Of a DNA stretch of 24,778 nucleotides, positions 1 through 7,077 are shown one piece after another. How positions within the stretch are numbered: the first letter of the stretch is position 1; every line of letters starts with the position of its first letter. Below the pieces are notes generated by a model. The model was given only the letters and a program-made list of their open reading frames with translations. It was not told the DNA's origin and searched no databases. The DNA is from Bacteroidota bacterium (lineage in GTDB: Bacteria; Bacteroidota; Bacteroidia; Flavobacteriales; Weeksellaceae): the NCBI GenBank assembly GCA_023386965.1, contig JAEWIR010000040.1, positions 1-24,778 of the forward strand, given 5' to 3'. Made by a program: the position numbers and the translations under genes.

Positions 1-2072
1 ATCTTGGCCGTCCTGATCTGACGGTTCTTATCAACCACAACAATGTCCTTATGTTCTTCCAGAATACCCATGTCATAAGCTTCATAGGCTGAAGTGGCTA
101 CTTTACCCATGGCGATATTCATAAACATATCCCTGAGTCTGTTGTTTTTTACATCGTCTTTCTGGAATTCGCGTGAAGTCCTGATCGCAAACTCTTTTGT
201 TCCGCCGCCACCTGGAATTACGCCAACGCCGGTTTCAACCAGTCCGATATAAGTTTCGGCAGCTGCAACTACACGGTCGGCATGCATTGTCATCTCGCAA
301 CCACCGCCTAAAGTCATTCCGTGAGGCGCGACAACGACAGGGATTGAGGAATAACGAACTCTCATCATTGATTTCTGGAAATAGGCGATGGCCATATTCA
401 GGTCATCCCAATCCTGCTCAATGGCCATCATAAGAATCATAGCCAAGTTGGCACCTACCGAGAAATTAGCCCCTTGATTTCCAATCACGAGACCGTCATA
501 TTCCTTTTCGGCCAGGTCGATGGCTCTGTTTAAACCATCCAAAACTTCACCACCAAGCGAATTCATCTTGGAACGGATCTCAAAATTGATAATACCGTCA
601 CCCAAATCCTGAATAGCGGATCCTGAATTACTCCAGAGCGTTTTGTTTTTCCTGATATTGTCGAGGATGATAAACGCTTCTTTTCCGGGAGTATTCCTGT
701 ATTCGCCGGAGTTTTGGTCGAAATAAGTACTCAGACCATCATCATCAACTTTATAGAAAGTATCCACATTCTTCACCCAGTCCGAGACTTCGTAGCCCGC
801 TTCTTTCGCCAACTCAATTCCTTTCTGCACGCCAACAGCGTCCCAGATTTCAAACGGTCCGTTTTCCCATCCGAAACCGGCACGCATGGCATCGTCAATT
901 TTGTAGACTTCATCCGAAATTTCGGGAACCTTATGCGAAACATAACCGAAGAGCGCGCCCAGTGACTTTCTGTAAAGTTCACCGGCTTTGTCTTTTCCTG
1001 TAATGAGTACCTTGAAACGGTCAATAGGCTTGTCAATGTTTTTAGTCAGCTCAAGAGTAGGGAAGTTGCTTTTTTCCTGAAGTTCATACTCCATAGTTTC
1101 CAGGTTCAGACCGTGGATTTCCGATTTGCCCTCCGCATTCTTGATTTTCTTGTAGAAGCCCTGTTGCGTTTTGGATCCGAGCCATTTGTTGTCTACCATT
1201 TTCTGGATGTACTCTGGAAGTTTGAATACATCATTGGAATTAGAGGCTTCGGTCCCGCTGGCACTTACGCCATTCGCCACCATCACAAGGGTATCCAGTC
1301 CCACAACGTCTGCGGTTCTGAAAGTAGCTGATTTTGGCCTGCCAATCACAGGTCCTGTCAGTTTATCAATATCGGTAACCGAAAGGCCGAGACCTTTCAC
1401 TTCATGAAGCAGGTTCATCATAGAGAATACCCCGATCCTGTTGGCGATAAAAGCCGGTGTGTCCTTGGCAAGAACGGTAGTTTTTCCGAGGAATTTGGCA
1501 CCGAAATCCATATAGAACTGCACAATTTCCGGATCGGTTTCCGGAGTTGGGATGACTTCCAGAAGCGGCAGATATCTTACCGGGTTGAAAAAGTGTGTTC
1601 CGGCAAAGTGCTTTTTGAAATCCTCACTTCTGCCTTCCACCAGATGATGGATTGGAATACCCGAAGTATTGGAAGATACTAAAGTTCCCGGCTTCCGGAA
1701 CTGTTCAATTTTTTCATAAACCGATTTCTTGATGTCGAGTCTTTCAACTACAACTTCAATGATCCAGTCGGTGTTTTTGATCTTCGGCAGATCATCATCA
1801 AAATTACCCACCGTAATACGGTCTGCGAACTTTGGTGAATAGAGAAGTGCTGGATTTGCTTTTTTAAGTTTCTCAAAACTTTCGGTGGCAATCCTGTTTC
1901 TTACAGACCTGTCTTCTTTAGTAAGACCTTTCTTTTGCTCGGCTTCGCTCAGTTCAAAGGGTACAATATCCAGCAGCAACACCTGTACACCTATATTGGC
2001 GAAATGTGCTGCAATGCCGGAGCCCATGATTCCAGAACCAAGAACCGTCACATGTTTGATCCTTCTTTTCAT
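1..2072 (-). CDS. Bifunctional 3-hydroxyacyl-CoA dehydrogenase / enoyl-CoA hydratase (FadN-like), 3' end off window
   Basis: Carries out the hydration and NAD-dependent oxidation steps of fatty-acid beta-oxidation. About 690 codons are open from the ATG at 2072 to the window edge, so the C-terminus is missing. The N-terminus has the Rossmann motif GSGIMGSGIA (residues 12-21), followed by SNTSGIPI and GTHFFNP around the catalytic His and by KDTPAFIANRIG at the start of the helical C-domain. The visible C-terminal part is a crotonase domain with the oxyanion segment FSVGANLA and both catalytic Glu contexts, GGGCEM and GLVETGVGVIPGGGGT. The order dehydrogenase first, hydratase last is that of Bacillus FadN, not of E. 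coli FadB. The start lies 42 bp behind the marR stop, so the two are probably co-transcribed. In related genomes thiolase and acyl-CoA dehydrogenase genes usually follow; that is expected here but outside the window. Confidence 0.93.
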   Translation of the reverse strand, partial: MKRRIKHVTVLGSGIMGSGIAAHFANIGVQVLLLDIVPFELSEAEQKKGLTKEDRSVRNRIATESFEKLKKANPALLYSPKFADRITVGNFDDDLPKIKNTDWIIEVVVERLDIKKSVYEKIEQFRKPGTLVSSNTSGIPIHHLVEGRSEDFKKHFAGTHFFNPVRYLPLLEVIPTPETDPEIVQFYMDFGAKFLGKTTVLAKDTPAFIANRIGVFSMMNLLHEVKGLGLSVTDIDKLTGPVIGRPKSATFRTADVVGLDTLVMVANGVSASGTEASNSNDVFKLPEYIQKMVDNKWLGSKTQQGFYKKIKNAEGKSEIHGLNLETMEYELQEKSNFPTLELTKNIDKPIDRFKVLITGKDKAGELYRKSLGALFGYVSHKVPEISDEVYKIDDAMRAGFGWENGPFEIWDAVGVQKGIELAKEAGYEVSDWVKNVDTFYKVDDDGLSTYFDQNSGEYRNTPGKEAFIILDNIRKNKTLWSNSGSAIQDLGDGIINFEIRSKMNSLGGEVLDGLNRAIDLAEKEYDGLVIGNQGANFSVGANLAMILMMAIEQDWDDLNMAIAYFQKSMMRVRYSSIPVVVAPHGMTLGGGCEMTMHADRVVAAAETYIGLVETGVGVIPGGGGTKEFAIRTSREFQKDDVKNNRLRDMFMNIAMGKVATSAYEAYDMGILEEHKDIVVVDKNRQIRTAK

Positions 2073-2114
2073 ATTAATTTGTTTTGCGTTACTTCTGTTT
2101 GGATTCAACTGTAT

Positions 2115-2573
2115 TTATAGTTGTTTTTTGTTATTCAGATTGTTGGCAATCATTAGGATGTCACTCATCACTTCCTTAAAAATATCCATCTTTTCTGGTG
2201 AAATGCGGTCCATCACTGCCTTGTTGAAGTTCACCACAGCTTCCTTTGAAAGGTTACGGCTCAGAAGGCCTTTTTCGGTGAGTTTAATAATGACTTCGCG
2301 TTTGTCATTGGACGTTTTTTCCTTATAAATGTACCCATTATCCTCCAGCAGTTTAATAATTCTTGTAAGCGAGGTAGGTTCAATGGCCATTTTTGGGCCC
2401 AGGTTGGTGCTGCGGGTTCCTTCCTTAGGGTCAATCTTAAGAAGTGTAAGCGCCTGCACAGCGGTGGCATCATGAAGATTGGCCAGCTCTGAATACATTT
2501 TTGAAACGGCCAGCCACGTAGATTTGAGGATAAGATCTACATTTTCTACTTTTTCCATATTCTTGTTTTCCAT
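2115..2573 (-). CDS. MarR-family transcriptional regulator
   Basis: A 152-residue winged-helix protein of the usual MarR length. A recognition-helix region (LGPKMAIEPTSLTRIIKLLE) is followed by the wing, with the typical basic turn NDKREVIIKLTEKG, and helices at both ends form the likely dimer interface. It directly precedes the beta-oxidation gene in the same direction, and a long palindrome sits in its own promoter, so it is inferred to repress itself and the fatty-acid genes, perhaps released by acyl-CoA or fatty acid. The ligand cannot be read from the sequence. An alternative start is Met6 (MEKVENVD). The start at 2573 was kept because it lies a short distance below the TATATTTG box at 2597-2604. 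Confidence 0.9.
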   Translation of the reverse strand: MENKNMEKVENVDLILKSTWLAVSKMYSELANLHDATAVQALTLLKIDPKEGTRSTNLGPKMAIEPTSLTRIIKLLEDNGYIYKEKTSNDKREVIIKLTEKGLLSRNLSKEAVVNFNKAVMDRISPEKMDIFKEVMSDILMIANNLNNKKQL

Positions 2574-2596
2574 ATCTCCATTTATGTGGTTTTACA

Positions 2597-2604
2597 CAAA
2601 TATA
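2597..2604 (-). promoter_or_regulatory. Putative -7 box of the marR promoter
   Basis: On the minus strand this reads TATATTTG, matching the Bacteroidota -7 consensus TAnnTTTG. It lies 23 nt above the marR ATG, leaving a leader of roughly 15-20 nt. No convincing TTG -33 element is visible at the expected distance, because that space is occupied by the palindrome at 2608-2637. Confidence 0.6.
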
Positions 2605-2607
2605 AAG

Positions 2608-2637
2608 AAAATATACTATGCATGCATAGTATATTTT
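2608..2637. promoter_or_regulatory. 30-bp perfect palindrome, likely MarR operator
   Basis: A gapless, perfect inverted repeat of two 15-base arms centred between 2622 and 2623. The core is TACTATGCATGCATAGTA and the flanks are A/T runs. It starts three bases upstream of the -7 box of marR, so a protein bound there would cover the -33 region. MarR dimers bind palindromes of about this size, often in their own promoters. Autoregulation is inferred from position, not shown. Confidence 0.7.
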
Positions 2638-2664
2638 TGCAAAATATGTAATCAACTGGACATC

Positions 2665-2693
2665 AATATGTTAATTTATATGACAAACATATT
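2665..2693. repeat. Spaced inverted repeat upstream of marR
   Basis: AATATGTT at 2665-2672 is repeated inverted as AACATATT at 2686-2693 with a 13-bp spacer. The region is very A/T-rich and no T-run follows, so it is more likely an auxiliary binding site or chance than a terminator. Confidence 0.3.
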
Positions 2694-2737
2694 AATGGCG
2701 CTAAAAAAAGCAAAATTCGCAAGCTAAGGATATTAAA

Positions 2738-3661
2738 TCAGAGCTGTTTTCTTAAAAATGCTGAGATGTCGCTAAATGAGGAGCATTTTTCCTGACTATT
2801 TGAATGTGAAACAGTCCAAATTGAGCCAGAAAATGTAAAATGAAATTGTGAAAGGTCGGCCTTGAAGTTTTTCTGAAGGTAGGAATACAGCATTTCCTTT
2901 TGAAGTGCAGGCGCAATGATTTGGGGAGCTACAAAACCTGAGCTCATATGGAAAAGCTGTGGATTCAGTAATTCATCATGTTTCAGGAGGATTTCTTCGG
3001 TAATTCCGCTGTCCATGTGTCCTGCATGTACCAGCCACATCTTATCGGCAAACTCCTTCGCCAGCCGCCAGTCATGCGAAGAGAAAAGGATGAGTTTCCG
3101 ATGCTCCCGCGCCAGATTCCTGAGCAGTTTGAGGATGATGATCTTGTTTTCCTCATCCAGATGAGTGGTGGGCTCGTCCAGGATAATCATAGGTGAATTC
3201 TGTGCCAGAGCTCTTCCGATAAAAGCCTTCTGAAGGTTGCCGTCCGAAAGTCTCTGCAAGGGAAAATTGCGGTATTGTGCCAACTGGAGACTGTCAATGA
3301 TTTGATTCACTTCAGCCTGATCTTCTTTTGTTAATTCAAAGTAATAAGGGTAGTGTATGTATTTACCAAATGCAATAAGATCAGACAGCGTAAAATTTGA
3401 CGGCACACGGGATTTTGAGAATACAACGGCAACCTTCTCAGCGAGCTCCCGGTTAGAAAAAGAACTGATGCTCCTCTGATCCAGGAGAATATCTCCGTCA
3501 AGTAAGGGTGTCTGATTCAAAATGCTTTTAATAAGTGTGGTTTTTCCCACACCGTTATTGCCGATAAGCAGACAGATTTCGCCCAGCTCAAGTTCAGCAG
3601 TTACCTCATTGAGTAACGGGGTTTTATAGCCTACTGTACAGTTATCGAGCTGAAGAAACAT
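2738..3661 (-). CDS. ABC transporter ATP-binding protein, iron/haem/B12 (FecE/BtuD) type
   Basis: The cytoplasmic ATPase that drives uptake of an iron chelate, haem or cobalamin. Walker A is GNNGVGKT (residues 34-41), the signature is LSDGN (138-142), a slight variant of LSGGQ, Walker B is MIILDEP (158-164) with catalytic E163, and the switch His is in SSHD (H196). The Q-loop Gln seen in FhuC/FecE appears to be Ser or Lys in VVFSKSRV. At 307 residues it is about 50 longer than typical FecE proteins; the extra length is a C-terminal domain from about residue 230. It follows the permease gene by 29 bp in the same direction, so the two form one transporter. No binding-protein or TonB-dependent receptor gene is in the window. 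Substrate is unknown. Confidence 0.9.
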   Translation of the reverse strand: MFLQLDNCTVGYKTPLLNEVTAELELGEICLLIGNNGVGKTTLIKSILNQTPLLDGDILLDQRSISSFSNRELAEKVAVVFSKSRVPSNFTLSDLIAFGKYIHYPYYFELTKEDQAEVNQIIDSLQLAQYRNFPLQRLSDGNLQKAFIGRALAQNSPMIILDEPTTHLDEENKIIILKLLRNLAREHRKLILFSSHDWRLAKEFADKMWLVHAGHMDSGITEEILLKHDELLNPQLFHMSSGFVAPQIIAPALQKEMLYSYLQKNFKADLSQFHFTFSGSIWTVSHSNSQEKCSSFSDISAFLRKQL

Positions 3662-3690
3662 AAATACTTTTTGTTTTTTTGTTGATCGGA

Positions 3691-4665
3691 TTAACTTGTT
3701 ATTTTTTTATTCATCAGCATCAGCAGAATAACAGGGATTCCAAACAGGGAGGTGATTACATTCAGCGGAAAAAGGGTGAGTTCTGAGGCGATTGAAAATA
3801 CGGACATCACCAAAATTCCCAAAATCATATTAAGGATCCACTGCTGCCAAAGCCGGGAAGGATTATAGATCATCCGGCTGAAATGCGGAACTACGATACC
3901 GATAAAAAGTATGGGTCCCAAAAAGGCGGTAACCGATGCCGACAGCAGGGAAGAGGCTACAATAATGAGCAGTTTAAGACTGTTGAGATTCACACCAAAA
4001 CTTTTTGCATAGGCACTGCCCAGTGCATTGCCTATAAGTGGTTTTACAGACTGGAAGCTTATTGCCAGGCCAATTAGGACAATTCCTGCCAGCACCCATA
4101 GTTGCGGTGATGACACCTGACTGTTGGCACCAAAACTCCAAAGGATATAACTTTTCAGGCTTTCATTTTCAGCGTAAAGCTGAAGTACGGACACCACCGC
4201 ACCTGCGAGGGCGGAAATCAGAAATCCAAAAATAATAAGGAAAGATTTGTCGGTAAAGCGCGTGCTGAATGCCAAAAGAACAAACATCAGCAGTAAACTT
4301 CCGCCAATTGCAGAGATGCTGATGAAACTGTTCTGCAGGAATTCCGGAATGAGGTAATCCCGCGATAGAAATATATAGAAGGCTACACTTAAACTGGCCA
4401 CTGACGTAATACCCAAAACTGACGGTCCGGCCAGCGGATTCTGAAAATATTCCTGCAGCAGGAATCCCGATGTAGGTATGGAAATACCGGCAAGCAGCAT
4501 AGCCATAACTCTGTTGATGCGTAACTGTGCGATCTGCGCATTTGCTGCATCCGAACTTACAAAGTCGGATAATTCCAGATCAATATAGCCGATGTTCAGG
4601 TTGATTACGGCGGAAATCAGGATACCCGAAATGATAATGATGCAAAGGTTGCTGAAACGGAACAT
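3691..4665 (-). CDS. FecCD/BtuC-family ABC transporter permease
   Basis: An inner-membrane permease of 324 residues, the normal family length, with about nine or ten hydrophobic segments across the chain. Family landmarks are LRINRVMAMLLAG (48-60), NPLAGPSVLGI (76-86), the coupling-region motif GPILFIGIVVPHFSR (250-264) and a C-terminal FGIPVILLMLM. It pairs with the ATPase gene 29 bp downstream to import iron-siderophore, haem or vitamin B12. The start at 4665 lies just behind the T-run of the terminator at 4674-4703, so it either has its own promoter, which I could not identify, or depends on read-through from the TlpA-like gene. Confidence 0.92.
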   Translation of the reverse strand: MFRFSNLCIIIISGILISAVINLNIGYIDLELSDFVSSDAANAQIAQLRINRVMAMLLAGISIPTSGFLLQEYFQNPLAGPSVLGITSVASLSVAFYIFLSRDYLIPEFLQNSFISISAIGGSLLLMFVLLAFSTRFTDKSFLIIFGFLISALAGAVVSVLQLYAENESLKSYILWSFGANSQVSSPQLWVLAGIVLIGLAISFQSVKPLIGNALGSAYAKSFGVNLNSLKLLIIVASSLLSASVTAFLGPILFIGIVVPHFSRMIYNPSRLWQQWILNMILGILVMSVFSIASELTLFPLNVITSLFGIPVILLMLMNKKITS

Positions 4666-4673
4666 ATATCTAT

Positions 4674-4703
4674 AAAAAACCGGGCAACTGAAACAATGCC
4701 CGG
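4674..4703 (-). terminator. Rho-independent terminator of the TlpA-like gene
   Basis: On the minus strand CCGGGCA (4703-4697) pairs with TGCCCGG (4686-4680) across a 10-nt loop, followed at once by a run of six T. It sits 8 bp after the TlpA-like stop codon. Confidence 0.85.
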
Positions 4704-4711
4704 AATCTGCT

Positions 4712-5272
4712 TTACTTGAATGAATTAATCTTGGTATCCAGCTGTTCTTTGGTCATCATACTCATATACTCGTCGGTCTGGCCGCGCTTGCGCATAAAGG
4801 TAAAAGGGATTCCGCTGCCGTCCCAGTTTTTGAAATTACTGCTGAAAAAATCCTCCTGAAGCAGGCTGCCGTCCAGCAGAACTACATTCTCGGTAAGGCC
4901 GTTCACTTCAGCAAAATTCTTCACGTCCGTAGGCCAGTCGGTCTTCTGGTCCAGGCTCACGAAGGTGAACTTTACGGGCTGTCCCTTCAACTCCTGCATT
5001 TTTTCTTTGAAATGAGGCATTTCCCTCATGCAGGGTGCGCACCAGGTAGCGAAGAAATTGGTTACATAGAGGGTGTCATTGTCCTTTTCCGCCAGGAAGT
5101 CTGAGATCTGTGCAGGGCTATATTCAACAGGATTATAGATTAATGCCGGTTCGTTGGTCTCCGGTACAGTAATGCTGTCTTCAGAATAATCAATATTCTC
5201 TGCTACGGGCTCTTTTTTATTACAGGACGAAACGGCTACTGCCAAAACCACCATCACAACTAACTTCTTCAT
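4712..5272 (-). CDS. TlpA/ResA-like thioredoxin-fold lipoprotein
   Basis: A 186-residue periplasm-facing thiol-disulfide oxidoreductase. The N-terminus is a lipoprotein signal with lipobox AVSSC (Cys17), then an acidic linker, then a thioredoxin fold carrying the active site FFATWCAPCMREMP with C78 and C81 and the cis-proline segment GIPFTF (P156). Such proteins reduce or shuffle disulfides in exported proteins, for example during cytochrome c maturation; the specific partner is unknown. It diverges from the ferredoxin reductase gene with only 29 bp between start codons and has its own terminator. A functional link to the following ABC genes is possible but is weakened by that terminator. Confidence 0.9.
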   Translation of the reverse strand: MKKLVVMVVLAVAVSSCNKKEPVAENIDYSEDSITVPETNEPALIYNPVEYSPAQISDFLAEKDNDTLYVTNFFATWCAPCMREMPHFKEKMQELKGQPVKFTFVSLDQKTDWPTDVKNFAEVNGLTENVVLLDGSLLQEDFFSSNFKNWDGSGIPFTFMRKRGQTDEYMSMMTKEQLDTKINSFK

Positions 5273-5283
5273 AATTTTTTTAC

Positions 5284-5291
5284 TATTTTTG
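5284..5291 (+). promoter_or_regulatory. -7 promoter box of the ferredoxin reductase gene
   Basis: TATTTTTG matches TAnnTTTG and ends 10 nt before the ATG at 5302. A start site 4-7 nt downstream would give a leader of only a few bases. No TTG -33 element is evident in the 29-bp divergent gap or the adjacent TlpA coding start. Confidence 0.5.
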
Positions 5292-5301
5292 GATATAGAT
5301 T

Positions 5302-6438
5302 ATGGAAAACCAATCACCTTACGCCAGGCACTATGATTTTCACCGGCTAAAAATAAAGAAAAAGCGGCAACTGACCAATTCGGTCTTTGCGCTGAAGTTT
5401 ACAGTTCCTGCCCATCTGAAGGAGAATTTCCGCTATCGGTCCGGTCAGTATGTAGCTCTGAAGTACCGGCATAACGGGCAGGATTTCATCAACGATTTTT
5501 CCATGACTTCGGCACCGCACGAGCCAGATCTGGCACTTGGCATAAAAATCAATTCTGAAGACAGTTCTACCAAAGATCTTTTTGAACAGTATGAAGAAGG
5601 TGACGAAATGGAAGTCTCCGAACCCATGGGGAGATTTATCCTGACTTCCAAACCACATGAGTTCCGTACTGTCATCGGATTTGCGGGTGGCATTGGCATC
5701 ACACCTTTACTCAGTCATTTTAAAAATATCCTCTATACGGAACCCCGTACACGACTTTTTCTTTTCTACGGTAACCGACGCACGGAAGAAATTGCCTTTC
5801 GGGACGAACTTGATTCTCTTGCAAAACAATCTGGCGGCAGGCTGCAGGTCTTTTATTTCTTTTCGCAGGAACAGACGGCGGACAATCTTTTTAAAGGCCG
5901 GCTGGATGAGCATAAACTGAAACTGATCATCAACCAGATCTTACATCTTGATGATACCGATGAAGAAAGCACCATTTGGGACGCCGTGGATGAAGTCCTT
6001 ATTTGCGGTAAAGGAGAAATGATAAAAGCTCTTGCCAATGCCTGTTACCAAAACGGGATACAGAAAAGGAATATTCATTTTGAACTTTTCGAAGAGTATA
6101 ATGAGGATATTTATCCTCAGGAAAAGGATTTTCCGCTGGTTGAAGACATTGACCTTCAATTCCGTATGAACCGTCGCACCTACAGTACTCATTTGCCTGA
6201 TAACCGGACAAGAATACTGCAACAGCTGCTCATACAGGGTTTTCCGGTACCTTATTCCTGCAAATCGGGAATCTGCGGCAGCTGTATCTGTTCACTTGAA
6301 GAAGGGGAAGTCGATTTGCTGGAAAATGAATATCTGACAGAAAAGGAGGAGCAGTCCGGTAAAATTCTAGCCTGTATGGCTGTACCGCTAAGCAGAAAAA
6401 TCGTACTTAATTTTGATTTTGAAACCCCGTTAGCATAG
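5302..6438 (+). CDS. PaaE-like ferredoxin-NAD(P)H oxidoreductase with C-terminal [2Fe-2S] domain
   Basis: A cytoplasmic electron-transfer protein of 378 residues. Order: FAD-binding barrel (about 12-115), NAD(P)-binding domain (about 120-265) with GGIGITP (129-135) and CGKGEM (235-240), and a plant-type ferredoxin domain (about 282-375) with cluster ligands C320, C325, C328 and C358. The architecture is that of PaaE and related oxygenase reductases. The FAD motif, usually RxYS, reads NDFS (64-67), so the conserved Arg is replaced by Asn. No oxygenase subunit is next to it, so it may be a general reductase for a distant partner; a role in phenylacetate breakdown should not be assumed. The SanA-like gene follows by 13 bp and is probably co-transcribed. 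Confidence 0.9.
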   Translation: MENQSPYARHYDFHRLKIKKKRQLTNSVFALKFTVPAHLKENFRYRSGQYVALKYRHNGQDFINDFSMTSAPHEPDLALGIKINSEDSSTKDLFEQYEEGDEMEVSEPMGRFILTSKPHEFRTVIGFAGGIGITPLLSHFKNILYTEPRTRLFLFYGNRRTEEIAFRDELDSLAKQSGGRLQVFYFFSQEQTADNLFKGRLDEHKLKLIINQILHLDDTDEESTIWDAVDEVLICGKGEMIKALANACYQNGIQKRNIHFELFEEYNEDIYPQEKDFPLVEDIDLQFRMNRRTYSTHLPDNRTRILQQLLIQGFPVPYSCKSGICGSCICSLEEGEVDLLENEYLTEKEEQSGKILACMAVPLSRKIVLNFDFETPLA

Positions 6439-6451
6439 ACCTACCACCTGA

Positions 6452-7072
6452 ATGTTGAGCAGAATCCTGAACATATTGCGAACTTTCTTTTCCCTCGTAG
6501 AGGTTGGGATTCTGCTGATGATACTGGCTAATATCTGGGTATTCTCGGTGACGGACGGGCGCACTTTCAACAGGATCTCAAAGGTTCCGCCCCGTGAAAC
6601 GGCCCTCGTACTGGGAACTTCGCCCAAAATGAAATCGGGCGCCGCAAATCCATATTTTTTAAAACGTATGGATGCTACAGCGCTCCTTTATCATCACGGG
6701 AAGGTAAAAAAAATTATTGTAAGCGGCGAAAAGAGTAAAGGATATGATGAGCCGGCAGCTATGAAACGGTTTCTTGTCTACGAAGGGGGAGTTCCGGAAA
6801 AAATTATCACTGAAGACCCAAAAGGTTATAATACACACCGAAGCATTATCAGATGCAAAGATGTTTACAAGGTGAATGATGTGATCATTGTGTCCCAGGG
6901 ATTCCATAACCTCAGGGCGCTTTTCTTTGCCCGAAACAACAATCTTAACGCACTCGGGTTTGATGCCCAGGACGTTTCCCGGCCCGAAAGCTATTACCGG
7001 AACCAATCCCGGGAGGTGCTTGCACGTGTTTTGGCTGTAGTATACTTTATTCTGGGAATTTCTCCGGAATAA
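6452..7072 (+). CDS. SanA/YdcF-family (DUF218) inner-membrane protein
   Basis: A 206-residue protein with one N-terminal membrane segment (about 12-33, VEVGILLMILANIWVFSV) and a periplasmic DUF218 domain. Family signs are ETALVLGTSP (about 49-58), RMDATALLYHHGKVKKIIVSGE, YNTHRSI and IIVSQGFHNLRALFFA. E. coli SanA is linked to the envelope barrier against vancomycin at high temperature; the biochemical activity of the family is poorly defined. It is 13 bp behind the reductase gene. Its stop is 5 bp from the convergent tamL stop with no terminator between them. Confidence 0.88.
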   Translation: MLSRILNILRTFFSLVEVGILLMILANIWVFSVTDGRTFNRISKVPPRETALVLGTSPKMKSGAANPYFLKRMDATALLYHHGKVKKIIVSGEKSKGYDEPAAMKRFLVYEGGVPEKIITEDPKGYNTHRSIIRCKDVYKVNDVIIVSQGFHNLRALFFARNNNLNALGFDAQDVSRPESYYRNQSREVLARVLAVVYFILGISPE

Positions 7073-7077
7073 ATCAC

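Noticed and set aside
1885..2328. 147-codon plus-strand open frame with hydrophobic stretches across the fad/marR junction
   Set aside because: It spans two well-supported minus-strand genes; the apparent membrane segment is the complement of their codons and the spacer.
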